Made by a program: the position numbers and the translations under genes. From IMG/VR virus record IMGVR_UViG_3300042325_000111, positions 1 to 57,522 of that record: a stretch of DNA of 57,522 bases; one strand, written 5' to 3'. The notes beneath the pieces were generated by a model, which was not told the DNA's origin, did no database searches, and was given only the letters and a program-made list of their open reading frames with translations. The stretch is from a virus. This document shows positions 5,723 to 14,230 of this stretch, piece by piece (within the stretch, counting starts at the first letter, position 1; each line of letters begins with the position of its first letter).

Positions 5723-8700
5723 ATGGCTCAAACAGAAACAGAACGCCTTACCGAAGCAATAGAAACACTCAATAGAAATCTTAACAGAGGCGGAGGCAGC
5801 GTTGCTCCTAGCAGTAGACCAATTTCTCAAGGTTCAAACTCTGGATCCGGAGTAACTGATCGATTTGTAGATATGGTAGGTGCTACTACCGGCGCTCTTA
5901 AACGTGTTTGGGAAGGTAGTTCAAAAGTAGCAGATGGATTTCATGTGCTAACTGGTGCATTGCAAAATAATGGGGGCTTGCTTGGTAAAACACTTGGTGA
6001 TTTAGCTAATAAAGTTGGTGACTCTGTACTTGATGCACATAAAAAGAATACTGAATTTGGCGAATACGGTGCCAACTTTAACAATAACTTAGGAGAAATG
6101 GATCGGTTAGTTAAAGGTGCAAGATTAACACATGAAGAATACGGTGATATTCTTAAAAGAAACGCAACTGAACTAAATGGATTAGGTTCTACAATGAACC
6201 GGTCACAAGTTAACTTCTTAGAATTTACAAAAGGGTTACAAGAATCAGATGTAGTTAGCAAATTAAAAGAATTTGGACTACAAACTGAGGATGTTACCGA
6301 AGTAGCTAAAGCAGCAATGGCTAGTCAACGCGGTATTGACATGTCAGATATCGAAACTAAGAATGCTGCAATTGATTCTGCTATTCGACTAACTGCGTCA
6401 ATGGATGAAACTACTCGTGTAACTGGTTTAAGTAGAAAAGCACAAGAGGATGACCTAAGAAAACGTAACGAAGATGCAGTTGTTCAAGTTGCATTATCTA
6501 GATTAGACAAAGATGCACGTAATAGATTTAACGAATCCATGGGAGAGATGGCAGGAATGCCAGAAGCTGCTAAACGTGTATTCCAAGAAACATTTACAGG
6601 CGGATTACGCACCAAAGAAGGTGCAGAATCTATGGCTGCAATGGGTAGTGCTGGTCCAGAATTGCAAAAAGCTGCAGAAGCAATGAAGAATGCAAGAACC
6701 GACGAAGAAAAAACTGCAGCTAAAGTTCAAATGCAGAAAGCTGTTGAAGCAGTCGATAAATGGCAAAATTCTGATGGCTTTAAAGACATGGTGCAATATG
6801 GTCAAGGCGGTGTTACTAATCGAGCCATTGAAGCACAAACAAATAATAAAGAATTGCCTCAGATTCAAACAAAGATAGACGAAGAAAGAAATAAAGGTAA
6901 TAATATTGATGAAGCTACTGCTAGACGAATGATTCGCGCAGAAGTTCATAACAATCAAAAAGGTGAAGACGAAAAAGGTGAAAAGTTTAAAGGTTCAGAA
7001 GTTGATACTACTCTAAACAAAGCTGATCGTACATTAAAAGACATGTCAGCCGGTGCATCTAAGGTGTTTGGTGACTTAGTTGAATCAGGAAATAAACTAG
7101 TTAACACATTTAGTGGCATTAACGATGCACTTAAACCTAGAACACAAGAACAAGCAACACCCGGAAACATGGCTAAAGAGATTACTGATGGGTTTAAATC
7201 AGCTATACCGTTAAGTGATGCTCATAAAAAAGCTCAAGAAGCTAGTAACAATGCAACAAAATTAACTCCAGAACAATCAGGTGCATCACCTAAATGGCAT
7301 TTTGCCGATGGTACTCCTCAATTTGAAAAATTCTTATCAGGAGGTGGCGGTTTTAAAGACATGTTTACACCTTTTGATCCTAAAGGTGAGCTTGCAGAGC
7401 TACACGGTAATGAAATTGTAGCTAATGAAGATCAAATGAAACGATTCATTCAGCAAATGATGCCACCTGCATCTCCGTCGGCTGAACAAAAACAATCAAA
7501 AGCATCTGCACCGTCTACTACAGATGTTAAAGATACTGCAAAACCAACAGATCAAACTGCAGCTACACCACAACTAACAGATCTAGGCAAAACGTTTACA
7601 GATATTAATACTGAAATGAAAGGTGTTGCTAAACAGTTTGGTGAAATTGCTGAGAAATTTAAAAACATTACATTTGCTCCTCAAGCAAAAGAAATGCATG
7701 AAACAGTTACTAAAGCAATTGAAAAAGCTACTCCGCAAACTAAAACTGCAGTAGTTAAACCAGTTGAACCACCTAAAGCTGAAGTTAAACCAGAAGTTAA
7801 ACCAGTTGAACCACCTAAAGCTGAAGTTAAACCAGAAGTTAAACCAGTTGAACCACCTAAAGCTGAAGTTAAACCAGAAGTTAAACCAGTTGAATCTAAA
7901 CAATCAGAAATAGCAAAAGCTGAAATGAAACAACTAGCTACTACTATTAAAGCTGGTATTACTAAAGAAGAAAAAACAGAACAAAAATCTGCAGATAATC
8001 CTTTTAAATTAGTAGAACAGCAATCTATTGCACAGTTAGGTGAACATTTTAACAAAATTATTGGCACTCAATCAACTCCAAAAGCCAAGACTCCTGAAGA
8101 ATTAAAAACACTTGAAGAAGGAACTGATTTACCAAAAGGTAGTTTTAAACAAACTAAGTGGGATGTTGATACTAGTTGGGCAAAAGACAAATTAAAAGAA
8201 CTTAGTACGCGAACCGATGAAGATGCAAAGCATGATCGTCCAATTATTGAATCACAACTTGCAGATTTATTAAAACAAGGACGTCCTGCAGACGACCCTG
8301 CAGTTACTGCTGTTGCTAAACATATGGAAGATTTAGGTAAATCAGTTACTGGTTCGCTAACTGAAGTTAAGTCAGCATCAGCTGAAAAATCTAAAACTAC
8401 AGTTGCTCCTCCGCCTAAACCTAAAGCGCCTGATGTTTCTAAGTTAGACGAAAGCCTAATTAACTTAGCTAAGTTTAAACAATCAATGAATTCTGGCGAT
8501 ATATCTAAAATTGGTATGTCGCAAATGGATCTTAGTGACTCTGGTAAAGCTGCAGAAGACAAATTAGGACCGTCCGCAGCTCGTGCAGCATTACAAAAGA
8601 AACGTGAAGCATTAGAAAACGCATCTTTTGACTATGAGCAAATGAAAGCAGACAATACTAAGCCAAATGCCGAATCTGCAGAGAAATTAGCTAAGAAAAA

Positions 8701-9910
8701 AGAAGAAGTTGCAAAATTAGCACTTACATATGAAGACGATCTAATCAAAACTAAAGGTAAGTTAAAACTTCATGCTGAAGAAGAAGCTAAACATGCCGAA
8801 GTTAAAAATAAAACTGCTAAAGAAGCACAAGCAAAACAAGTTGCACAAGCATTAGAAGCTGAAAAGACCTTTATGAAAGAGCATGGTGCAACTGCAAAGT
8901 CATTAGCTGAAAAACCTAAAGTAACTGATAAGCCTATTAAGGAAATGACCGATGCTGAAAAGAATTTTGCAATGTATAGTAGTGGTAATAAACCACCACC
9001 ATTAAAACCTGAAGGTATAAAACCAGTTACTGATCCTAAATTTGATCAGTTGCGTGAACAGCTTGGAAGTTCTTTTAAATCATTAGATGCAACTATTAAA
9101 CCTGCAGGATTACCAAAATTAGAAGATATTACTACTAAATATGAACCACCTAAAGAAGAACCAAAAGAAAAAGGGTTCTTTGATTCGATATCAGATACAT
9201 TTAGTGATGTAGGTTCGTCTATTTCTGGAATATTTAAAGGAGATAATAAACCTGGATTTGCCAAAGGCAATGTAAAATACGAAGAAATTCCACAAGCAGA
9301 AATAGATGCTAAAAATAAACGCATGCAAGAAAGCATCGGAACAATAGATAATAGTCCAGAAGCAATTGCAGCGCAAAAAGCAGAGCTTGATAGACAGCAT
9401 TCAAGTTATTATAAACAAAAACCTGATATTAAAGATGATAAATCTAAAGAACCTGCTAAAATTGATGATAAACCTAAAGTTGAACCATCTAAAGCTGACA
9501 TTAAGAAGCCGCCTGAAACAAAAGAGCAGGCACATGTTAAGGAAATGTACAAAAAGTTTGGATTAGAAACATTTAATGACTACAATACTAGAGTTTCGGC
9601 TGAAGTAAAACAATCACATGCGTCAATTAAAGATGTAAAACCGGATCATGCAGCGTTATCAAAGAAAGACATTGAACAACCTAAACCTACAGAAAAACCT
9701 AAACCGATAGAGCCACCTAAACCAGTACAACCACCACCTGTAGCTCCTGCTATAGTATCAAAAGAAACAACATTAAAAGATCTACACGAAGCGTTAATAC
9801 AGTTAAATAAGACTATGGCACAAATGGCCCAACATACCGATACTATTAGCAGTAATAGTCATAAACAAGTCAAAGCAACTAAAGGATTATCAGGTAACTT
9901 GTTGGGATAA
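5723..9910 (+). CDS. tape-measure-like large structural protein, 1395 aa
   Basis: A very long, Lys/Glu/Ala/Pro-rich, mostly helical protein with coiled-coil-forming stretches. The N-terminal half (about 30-470) looks like a tape-measure helical domain with Gly-rich hydrophobic pieces. Around 525-575 comes a FADGTPQFEKFLSGGG region followed by ELHGNEIVANEDQ, resembling the Gly-rich 'GE(A)GxE' region of phage tape measures. Then come disordered Pro-Lys-Glu segments with 14-residue VKPVEPPKAEVKPE repeats (about 678-720). The C-terminus (HKQVKATKGLSGNLLG) resembles the tail end of large structural proteins in T4-like marine phages. It sits divergent from gp26 and 23 bp before the portal gene. T4 gp29 is only 590 aa, so assignment as the actual ruler is tentative; a giant hub or internal protein is the alternative. 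Confidence 0.6.
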   Translation: MAQTETERLTEAIETLNRNLNRGGGSVAPSSRPISQGSNSGSGVTDRFVDMVGATTGALKRVWEGSSKVADGFHVLTGALQNNGGLLGKTLGDLANKVGDSVLDAHKKNTEFGEYGANFNNNLGEMDRLVKGARLTHEEYGDILKRNATELNGLGSTMNRSQVNFLEFTKGLQESDVVSKLKEFGLQTEDVTEVAKAAMASQRGIDMSDIETKNAAIDSAIRLTASMDETTRVTGLSRKAQEDDLRKRNEDAVVQVALSRLDKDARNRFNESMGEMAGMPEAAKRVFQETFTGGLRTKEGAESMAAMGSAGPELQKAAEAMKNARTDEEKTAAKVQMQKAVEAVDKWQNSDGFKDMVQYGQGGVTNRAIEAQTNNKELPQIQTKIDEERNKGNNIDEATARRMIRAEVHNNQKGEDEKGEKFKGSEVDTTLNKADRTLKDMSAGASKVFGDLVESGNKLVNTFSGINDALKPRTQEQATPGNMAKEITDGFKSAIPLSDAHKKAQEASNNATKLTPEQSGASPKWHFADGTPQFEKFLSGGGGFKDMFTPFDPKGELAELHGNEIVANEDQMKRFIQQMMPPASPSAEQKQSKASAPSTTDVKDTAKPTDQTAATPQLTDLGKTFTDINTEMKGVAKQFGEIAEKFKNITFAPQAKEMHETVTKAIEKATPQTKTAVVKPVEPPKAEVKPEVKPVEPPKAEVKPEVKPVEPPKAEVKPEVKPVESKQSEIAKAEMKQLATTIKAGITKEEKTEQKSADNPFKLVEQQSIAQLGEHFNKIIGTQSTPKAKTPEELKTLEEGTDLPKGSFKQTKWDVDTSWAKDKLKELSTRTDEDAKHDRPIIESQLADLLKQGRPADDPAVTAVAKHMEDLGKSVTGSLTEVKSASAEKSKTTVAPPPKPKAPDVSKLDESLINLAKFKQSMNSGDISKIGMSQMDLSDSGKAAEDKLGPSAARAALQKKREALENASFDYEQMKADNTKPNAESAEKLAKKKEEVAKLALTYEDDLIKTKGKLKLHAEEEAKHAEVKNKTAKEAQAKQVAQALEAEKTFMKEHGATAKSLAEKPKVTDKPIKEMTDAEKNFAMYSSGNKPPPLKPEGIKPVTDPKFDQLREQLGSSFKSLDATIKPAGLPKLEDITTKYEPPKEEPKEKGFFDSISDTFSDVGSSISGIFKGDNKPGFAKGNVKYEEIPQAEIDAKNKRMQESIGTIDNSPEAIAAQKAELDRQHSSYYKQKPDIKDDKSKEPAKIDDKPKVEPSKADIKKPPETKEQAHVKEMYKKFGLETFNDYNTRVSAEVKQSHASIKDVKPDHAALSKKDIEQPKPTEKPKPIEPPKPVQPPPVAPAIVSKETTLKDLHEALIQLNKTMAQMAQHTDTISSNSHKQVKATKGLSGNLLG
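7754..7895 (+). repeat. 42-bp in-frame tandem repeat, about 3.4 copies
   Basis: Units at 7754-7795, 7796-7837 and 7838-7879 look identical; a partial fourth starts at 7880. Each encodes VKPVEPPKAEVKPE. Near-identity at DNA level implies recent slippage or unequal recombination. Confidence 0.9.
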
Positions 9911-9933
9911 GATAAAAACAAAGGAAATTATAT

Positions 9934-11682
9934 ATGACATGGCGAAAACACTTTTCACCAGTTGATATTGACTACGAATATAATCGTTCTTCAAATACAA
10001 CTCAAAATTCTAAAGCAGGACCAGCTAGGACCAACTATTCTAGCTACTTGCCGGACGTTTATACCGGTAGTCCTAACCGTATTGACCGTTATCAACAATA
10101 CGAAGTAATGGATAGCGACCCAGAGATTAATGCTGCATTGGATATTCTTGCTGAATTTTGCACACAAAAGCTAAAAGACGGTAAAAGTCCATTTACAGTA
10201 CGATGGAATAGCAAAGGTACTAACTCTGAAATACGAATTTTAGGTGAATATTTGCAACAATGGAATAAACTGCAACAATTTGATACTAAAATCTTCCGTA
10301 TTGTGCGCAACGTGTTCAAATATGGAGATGCTTTCTTTATTAGAGACCCTGAAAATCAAAAATGGAATTGGGTTGACCCTAGTAAAATTGTAACAGTTAT
10401 TGTAAATGAAAGCGACGGAAAGAAACCTGTACAATATATTATTAAAGATCTAGCTCCTAACTTTGAAAATCTTGTTGCAACTCGCATCACACCTAACATT
10501 AATCCTAGACAATCAGGCGGCGGCATGACATCCGGAGCAGGCTATATGGGTGCACCTGGTGCTCAAAAAGGTGCTAGCGGTCCGTATCCTAGCTCAAGTA
10601 GTGGTTCTAGATTTGGTTTAGCTGAAACAGAACATGCAGTTGACGCAGAACATGTTGTTCATTTGTCACTTTCTGAAGGATTAGATAACAATTATCCATT
10701 TGGTAACAGCTTGTTGGAGAATATTTTTAAAGTTTATAAGCAAAAAGAACTTTTAGAAGATGCTATTTTAATATATCGTATACAAAGAGCTCCAGAAAGA
10801 CGTGTATTTCACATTGACGTAGGTAATATGCCTAGCCATTTAGCTATGGCATTTGTAGAAAGAGTTAAAAATGAGATACATCAACGTAGAATTCCTAGTC
10901 AAAGTGGCGGCGGACAGAACGTAATCGACAGTGCATACAATCCATTAAGTATAAACGAAGACTATTTCTTCCCTCAAACTGCAGAAGGACGTGGTTCTAA
11001 AGTTGAAACATTGCCAGGCGGTACTAATTTAGGCGAAATTGATGACTTAAAATTCTTTACAAACAAATTATTCCGTGGTTTACGTATACCAAGTAGCTAC
11101 TTACCAACTGGCGCAGACGATTCGCAAGCAAGTTTTAATGACGGTCGTGTAGGTACAGCATACATTCAAGAGTTAAGATTTAACAAATACTGTGAAAGAT
11201 TGCAAAGTTTAATCACAGAAGCGTTTACAAATGAATTTAAGATGTATATGTATGGTCGTGGCGTTAATATTGATGCAAACTTGTTTGAATTAGCGTTTAA
11301 TCCCCCAATGAACTTTGCTAGTGCTCGTCAAGCAGGACTAGATTCGGAAAGAATTAATACATTTAATACAATTCAAGCAGTGCCTTACATGAGTAAACGC
11401 TTTGCATTGAAAAGATTTTTAGGATTATCAGAAGATGAAATGGCAGAAAACGAAAGATTATGGGGTGAAGAACAAGGTAAAGGTCAGCCTACACATACAG
11501 ATGCCGCAGGAGAACTACGCAGTGCAGGTTTATCCGCAGCAGGTATGGAGGGAGATATGGGAATGGCAGGAAATTTATCTGCTCCTGCTGATATGGACCT
11601 GGGTATGGATCAAGGAATGGGCGGTATGGGTCAAGGCATGCCACCAGCAGCGCCAATGGGCGGCGCTGCACCACCAATGTGA
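9934..11682 (+). CDS. 20: portal vertex protein gp20
   Basis: The dodecameric portal through which DNA is packaged and to which the neck attaches. The 582-aa sequence matches the T4 gp20 family: the N-terminal SSYLPDVYTGSPNRIDRYQQYEVMDSDPEINAALDI-type region (quoted in part: YTGSPNRIDRY, MDSDPEINAALDI), the WNWVDPSKI and HLSLSEG segments, the clip/stem region with IYRIQRAPERRVFHIDVGNM, and the PGGTNLGEIDDL motif. Typical length for the family is 520-560. The extra C-terminal Met/Gly/Pro/Ala-rich tail (about residues 535-582) is low-complexity and probably disordered. It follows the tape-measure-like gene by 23 bp with AAGGAA before the ATG and leads the head gene operon. Confidence 0.97.
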   Translation: MTWRKHFSPVDIDYEYNRSSNTTQNSKAGPARTNYSSYLPDVYTGSPNRIDRYQQYEVMDSDPEINAALDILAEFCTQKLKDGKSPFTVRWNSKGTNSEIRILGEYLQQWNKLQQFDTKIFRIVRNVFKYGDAFFIRDPENQKWNWVDPSKIVTVIVNESDGKKPVQYIIKDLAPNFENLVATRITPNINPRQSGGGMTSGAGYMGAPGAQKGASGPYPSSSSGSRFGLAETEHAVDAEHVVHLSLSEGLDNNYPFGNSLLENIFKVYKQKELLEDAILIYRIQRAPERRVFHIDVGNMPSHLAMAFVERVKNEIHQRRIPSQSGGGQNVIDSAYNPLSINEDYFFPQTAEGRGSKVETLPGGTNLGEIDDLKFFTNKLFRGLRIPSSYLPTGADDSQASFNDGRVGTAYIQELRFNKYCERLQSLITEAFTNEFKMYMYGRGVNIDANLFELAFNPPMNFASARQAGLDSERINTFNTIQAVPYMSKRFALKRFLGLSEDEMAENERLWGEEQGKGQPTHTDAAGELRSAGLSAAGMEGDMGMAGNLSAPADMDLGMDQGMGGMGQGMPPAAPMGGAAPPM

Positions 11683-11688
11683 TAAATA
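11681..11688 (+). promoter_or_regulatory. T4-late-type promoter box GATAAATA
   Basis: Overlaps the gp20 stop codon. It is too close to the ATG at 11694 to serve it with a leader, so it would mainly supply downstream head genes. Confidence 0.3.
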
Positions 11689-11693
11689 GATAT

Positions 11694-11930
11694 ATGATAT
11701 TAAGAGAACTTTTTTATATTGACCCTAACACTCGGCATGTTGCAAGTGAGTTACGGTATGATTCTGAAAACGATAGCGGAAGTTTACATCGTTCAGATAC
11801 ACGTAAGACTAGACTGTCACTTAGACAAATAAACGAATTACGTAAGAGCAGTGAAGCTCATATTTTAGAACAAGAGGTTGAATTACAATTTATTAACACA
11901 ATGTATTCAACACCTGCACCCGCTGCATAA
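11694..11930 (+). CDS. small prohead-core-position protein (gp67-like locus), 78 aa
   Basis: A small charged helical protein directly after the portal gene, the position of the core protein gp67 in T4. Its sequence (MILRELFYIDP, then a block with SDTRKTRLSLRQINELRK and a C-terminal FINTMY) looks like the conserved small protein found after gp20 in T4-like marine phages, so a prohead-core role is inferred from synteny. The start is uncertain. ATG 11694 gives the natural-looking N-terminus, while GTG 11679 overlaps the portal stop as GTGA, typical of translational coupling, and adds five residues. Neither has a clear ribosome site. Confidence 0.65.
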   Translation: MILRELFYIDPNTRHVASELRYDSENDSGSLHRSDTRKTRLSLRQINELRKSSEAHILEQEVELQFINTMYSTPAPAA

Positions 11931-11933
11931 ATA
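11926..11933 (+). promoter_or_regulatory. T4-late-type promoter box CATAAATA
   Basis: Overlaps the stop codon of the preceding small gene. A second partial box (GTAAATA, 11998-12004) lies closer to the acidic core gene at 12048. Confidence 0.3.
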
Positions 11934-12047
11934 AAATCTAAAATGTTTAAAAAAACACCGGTTTGACCCTATTTTTGCATTCTTTTTAATAAGTAGTGTA
12001 AATATAAGACAGCCTTGTAGAAAACGAAACTATCACAGGAGATTAAC

Positions 12048-12929
12048 ATGACTGACCGCAAAAAATTTGAAGCCATGCTTGAGGCATTGATCAATGAAGA
12101 TCATGAAGCAGCAAAAGATATATTTCACAATATTGTTGTAGCAAAATCACGCGAAATTTATGAAAATTTATTAGAAAACGAATTTACAGATGAAGAAGAA
12201 GTTGGCGAAGCATTTGGCGATGATGACGAAGAAGGCGAAGACGACTCAGAAGACGACTCAGAAGACGATACAGAAGACGACGGAGAGTTTGGCGGATTCG
12301 GAGATGACGATGCAGAAGACGACGGTGAGTTTGGTGATGAAGAAGGCGACGACGAATTTGGTTCTGATGACGAATTTGGTTCTGATGACGAATTTGGCGA
12401 CGAAGAAGGCGGCGATTTAGCCGGACTACAAGACGAAGTTCATGATTTAAAAGATTCATTAGACGATCTAAGAGCAGAATTTGAACAATTAATGGCTGGT
12501 GAAGATGATGAACCAGAACACGCTGATATGTTTGGTGGCGATGACGAATTAGGCATGGGCGATGACGAATTAGGCATGGGCGATGACGAAGAAGTTGACG
12601 AATTCCAAAGTATGTTTGAATATGTTAACAAAGTTGCATTACCAAAACACGGTGACAACGGCATTAACAACAAAAGCATTTTTAACAAACCAAAATACAA
12701 TGACATGGGCGGCGTAGCTCCTAAATTTGGTGGCACAGCTACTGGTGAAGGTACACAAGGCGGATTGTTAAAACCTACTACATCTAAAATGGATGGCGGT
12801 AATCAAAATGTTCCTGGTAATGCAAAAGCTCCTAAATTAAAACCAGTTCCAAAAGGCCACGGTGCAGAGAAAAAATCTTCAGGTGATAATGGAACTAACA
12901 AAAGAAGTTTAATCCCAGGCAGAAAGTAA
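12048..12929 (+). CDS. 68: acidic prohead core protein (gp68-like position)
   Basis: 293 aa. The N-terminal 45 residues form a helix (FEAMLEALINEDHEAAKDI, then VAKSREIYENLL), a conserved-looking motif of T4-like prohead core proteins. Residues about 46-200 are an extreme Asp/Glu/Gly run with DDEFGS and DDELGMG repeats, and residues 205-293 are basic and low-complexity, ending in KKSSGDNGTNKRSLIPGRK. The charge polarity suits a scaffold component that interacts with gp22 and is degraded by gp21. It has a strong ribosome site (AGGAG, 6 bp spacing) and ends 3 bp before gp21. The gp68 name rests on gene order plus the N-terminal motif. Confidence 0.7.
   Translation: MTDRKKFEAMLEALINEDHEAAKDIFHNIVVAKSREIYENLLENEFTDEEEVGEAFGDDDEEGEDDSEDDSEDDTEDDGEFGGFGDDDAEDDGEFGDEEGDDEFGSDDEFGSDDEFGDEEGGDLAGLQDEVHDLKDSLDDLRAEFEQLMAGEDDEPEHADMFGGDDELGMGDDELGMGDDEEVDEFQSMFEYVNKVALPKHGDNGINNKSIFNKPKYNDMGGVAPKFGGTATGEGTQGGLLKPTTSKMDGGNQNVPGNAKAPKLKPVPKGHGAEKKSSGDNGTNKRSLIPGRK
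12351..12401 (+). repeat. 18-bp tandem repeat encoding DEFGSD
   Basis: Units at 12351-12368 and 12369-12386 are identical, with a partial third copy, inside the acidic core gene. Confidence 0.8.
12540..12590 (+). repeat. 21-bp tandem repeat encoding DDELGMG
   Basis: Units at 12540-12560 and 12561-12581 are identical, with a partial third copy, again in the acidic core gene. Confidence 0.8.
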
Positions 12930-12932
12930 TAT

Positions 12933-13559
12933 ATGTTACATCTCCGAGAAAACCTTAGCTTCAACGAAGCACAAATGATCGTTGAATCTGACGAACGGGA
13001 CGGTAAAAGTTTGCATATGAGTGGTATTTGCATTCAAGGTGGCATTCGTAATGCTAACCAACGTGTTTATCCTGTAAGTGAGATTAGCAAGGCTGTTAAA
13101 ACCCTTAACGATCAGATTCAAAATGGTTATTCTGTGCTTGGAGAAGTAGATCACCCGGATGATCTAAAAATAAATTTAGACCGAGTTTCACATATGATAA
13201 CTAACATGTGGATGGAAGGACCGAATGGGTATGGTAAACTTAAAATTTTACCAACCCCAATGGGACAACTTATCCGTACTATGTTAGAGAGCGGAGTGAA
13301 GCTAGGCGTAAGTTCACGCGGATCCGGCAACGTTAGTGATAGCGGTAACGGTGAAGTATCAGATTTTGAGATTATCACAGTTGATATGGTTGCACAGCCG
13401 TCGGCACCGGGAGCATATCCTACACCTATCTATGAACACCTTATGAATTCAAAAGGCGGGCTTAGTTCACTCCGATTAGCGGAAGAGGTGAAAGGAGATG
13501 CAAAGGCACAACGGTATCTTAAAGAATCATTAATGAATATTATTAATGGATTAAAATGA
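12933..13559 (+). CDS. 21: prohead protease gp21
   Basis: Serine protease of the T4 gp21 (S77) family that cleaves scaffold and capsid proteins during head maturation, usually after (L/I/V)xE. The family landmarks are present: the SGICIQGGxxNANxRxYP opening (split here as SGICIQGGI and NANQRVYP), catalytic His in GEVDHP (H74), Ser in GVSSRGSG (about S127-S128), and the following DMVAQPSAPGA segment. 208 aa is normal for the family. It starts 3 bp after the acidic core gene and its stop overlaps the next ATG (ATGA), so the inserted homing endonuclease is translationally coupled to it. Confidence 0.95.
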   Translation: MLHLRENLSFNEAQMIVESDERDGKSLHMSGICIQGGIRNANQRVYPVSEISKAVKTLNDQIQNGYSVLGEVDHPDDLKINLDRVSHMITNMWMEGPNGYGKLKILPTPMGQLIRTMLESGVKLGVSSRGSGNVSDSGNGEVSDFEIITVDMVAQPSAPGAYPTPIYEHLMNSKGGLSSLRLAEEVKGDAKAQRYLKESLMNIINGLK

Positions 13560-14215
13560 GAACACACGCATATCTTTATAAATGGACACATATACCATCT
13601 AACAAATGGTATATAGGGTCTAGAACTAAGCAAGGATGTTTTCCAAATGACGGATATATTTGCTCTAGTAAAGTTGTTAAGCCTATGATTTTAGAAAATC
13701 AAAATGATTGGAAGCATACAATTTTAGTTATTAGTAACCCTCAATATATTAGAGAATTAGAAACTAGTATATTAGTATTGTTAGATGCAGCAAATGATCC
13801 AATGAGTTTTAATCGTCATAACAGTAATGGTAAATTTTCAACTGCTGGGTTAACACCGCATAATAAAGGCAAAGCGATGCTAGTGTCTCAAAAAGAAAAA
13901 ATTTCAAAAGCTAAATTAGGTAAACCCGGAGTTAGCCCATCAATTGCAACGCGACAAAAATTAAGCATCTGCAAGACAGGAAATAATAATCCAATGTTTG
14001 GAAAAATAGCATGGAATAAAGGGGTAACTGGATATGTGCAGACTAACGAATCAAATAAAAAACGTAGTAATGCGTTAAAAGGTATTCCTCGTTCAATTGA
14101 AACAAAAGAAAAAATAAGAAATACTAAATTAGCTAAAAAAGCTAAAAAACTAAACAATCTATCAGGTACTCTAATAGATAACACAGAATGTCTAAATTTA
14201 GACATACTCCAATAG
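13556..14215 (+). CDS. free-standing GIY-YIG homing endonuclease
   Basis: 219 aa. The GIY-YIG domain occupies residues 1-95: AYLYKW and WYIGSR are the two signature strands (with the catalytic Arg in IGSR) and the essential Glu is in IRELETSI. Downstream are NUMOD3-type DNA-binding repeats (KISKAKLGKPG, NNPMFGKIAWNKG, EKIRNTKLAKK). Such seg/mob-type endonucleases spread themselves by cutting related phage genomes that lack the insertion. It lies between gp21 and gp22, normally adjacent in T4-like phages, and overlaps the gp21 stop by 4 bp, so it does not break either gene. No intron signals are evident at its edges. It is a mobile gene. Confidence 0.93.
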   Translation: MRTHAYLYKWTHIPSNKWYIGSRTKQGCFPNDGYICSSKVVKPMILENQNDWKHTILVISNPQYIRELETSILVLLDAANDPMSFNRHNSNGKFSTAGLTPHNKGKAMLVSQKEKISKAKLGKPGVSPSIATRQKLSICKTGNNNPMFGKIAWNKGVTGYVQTNESNKKRSNALKGIPRSIETKEKIRNTKLAKKAKKLNNLSGTLIDNTECLNLDILQ

Positions 14216-14230
14216 AAAGGAGAATCACAT

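Noticed and set aside
7681-8562. Two - strand open frames (128 and 164 codons) opposite the tape-measure-like gene
   Set aside because: Their repetitive sequence (TGLTSGLTSALGGS) is the antisense of the 42-bp repeats and Lys/Glu-rich codons; antisense shadows.
11963-11968. TTGACC as a sigma70 -35 box before the acidic core gene
   Set aside because: No acceptable -10 hexamer at 16-18 bp spacing; the nearby GTAAATA late-type box is as likely a signal.
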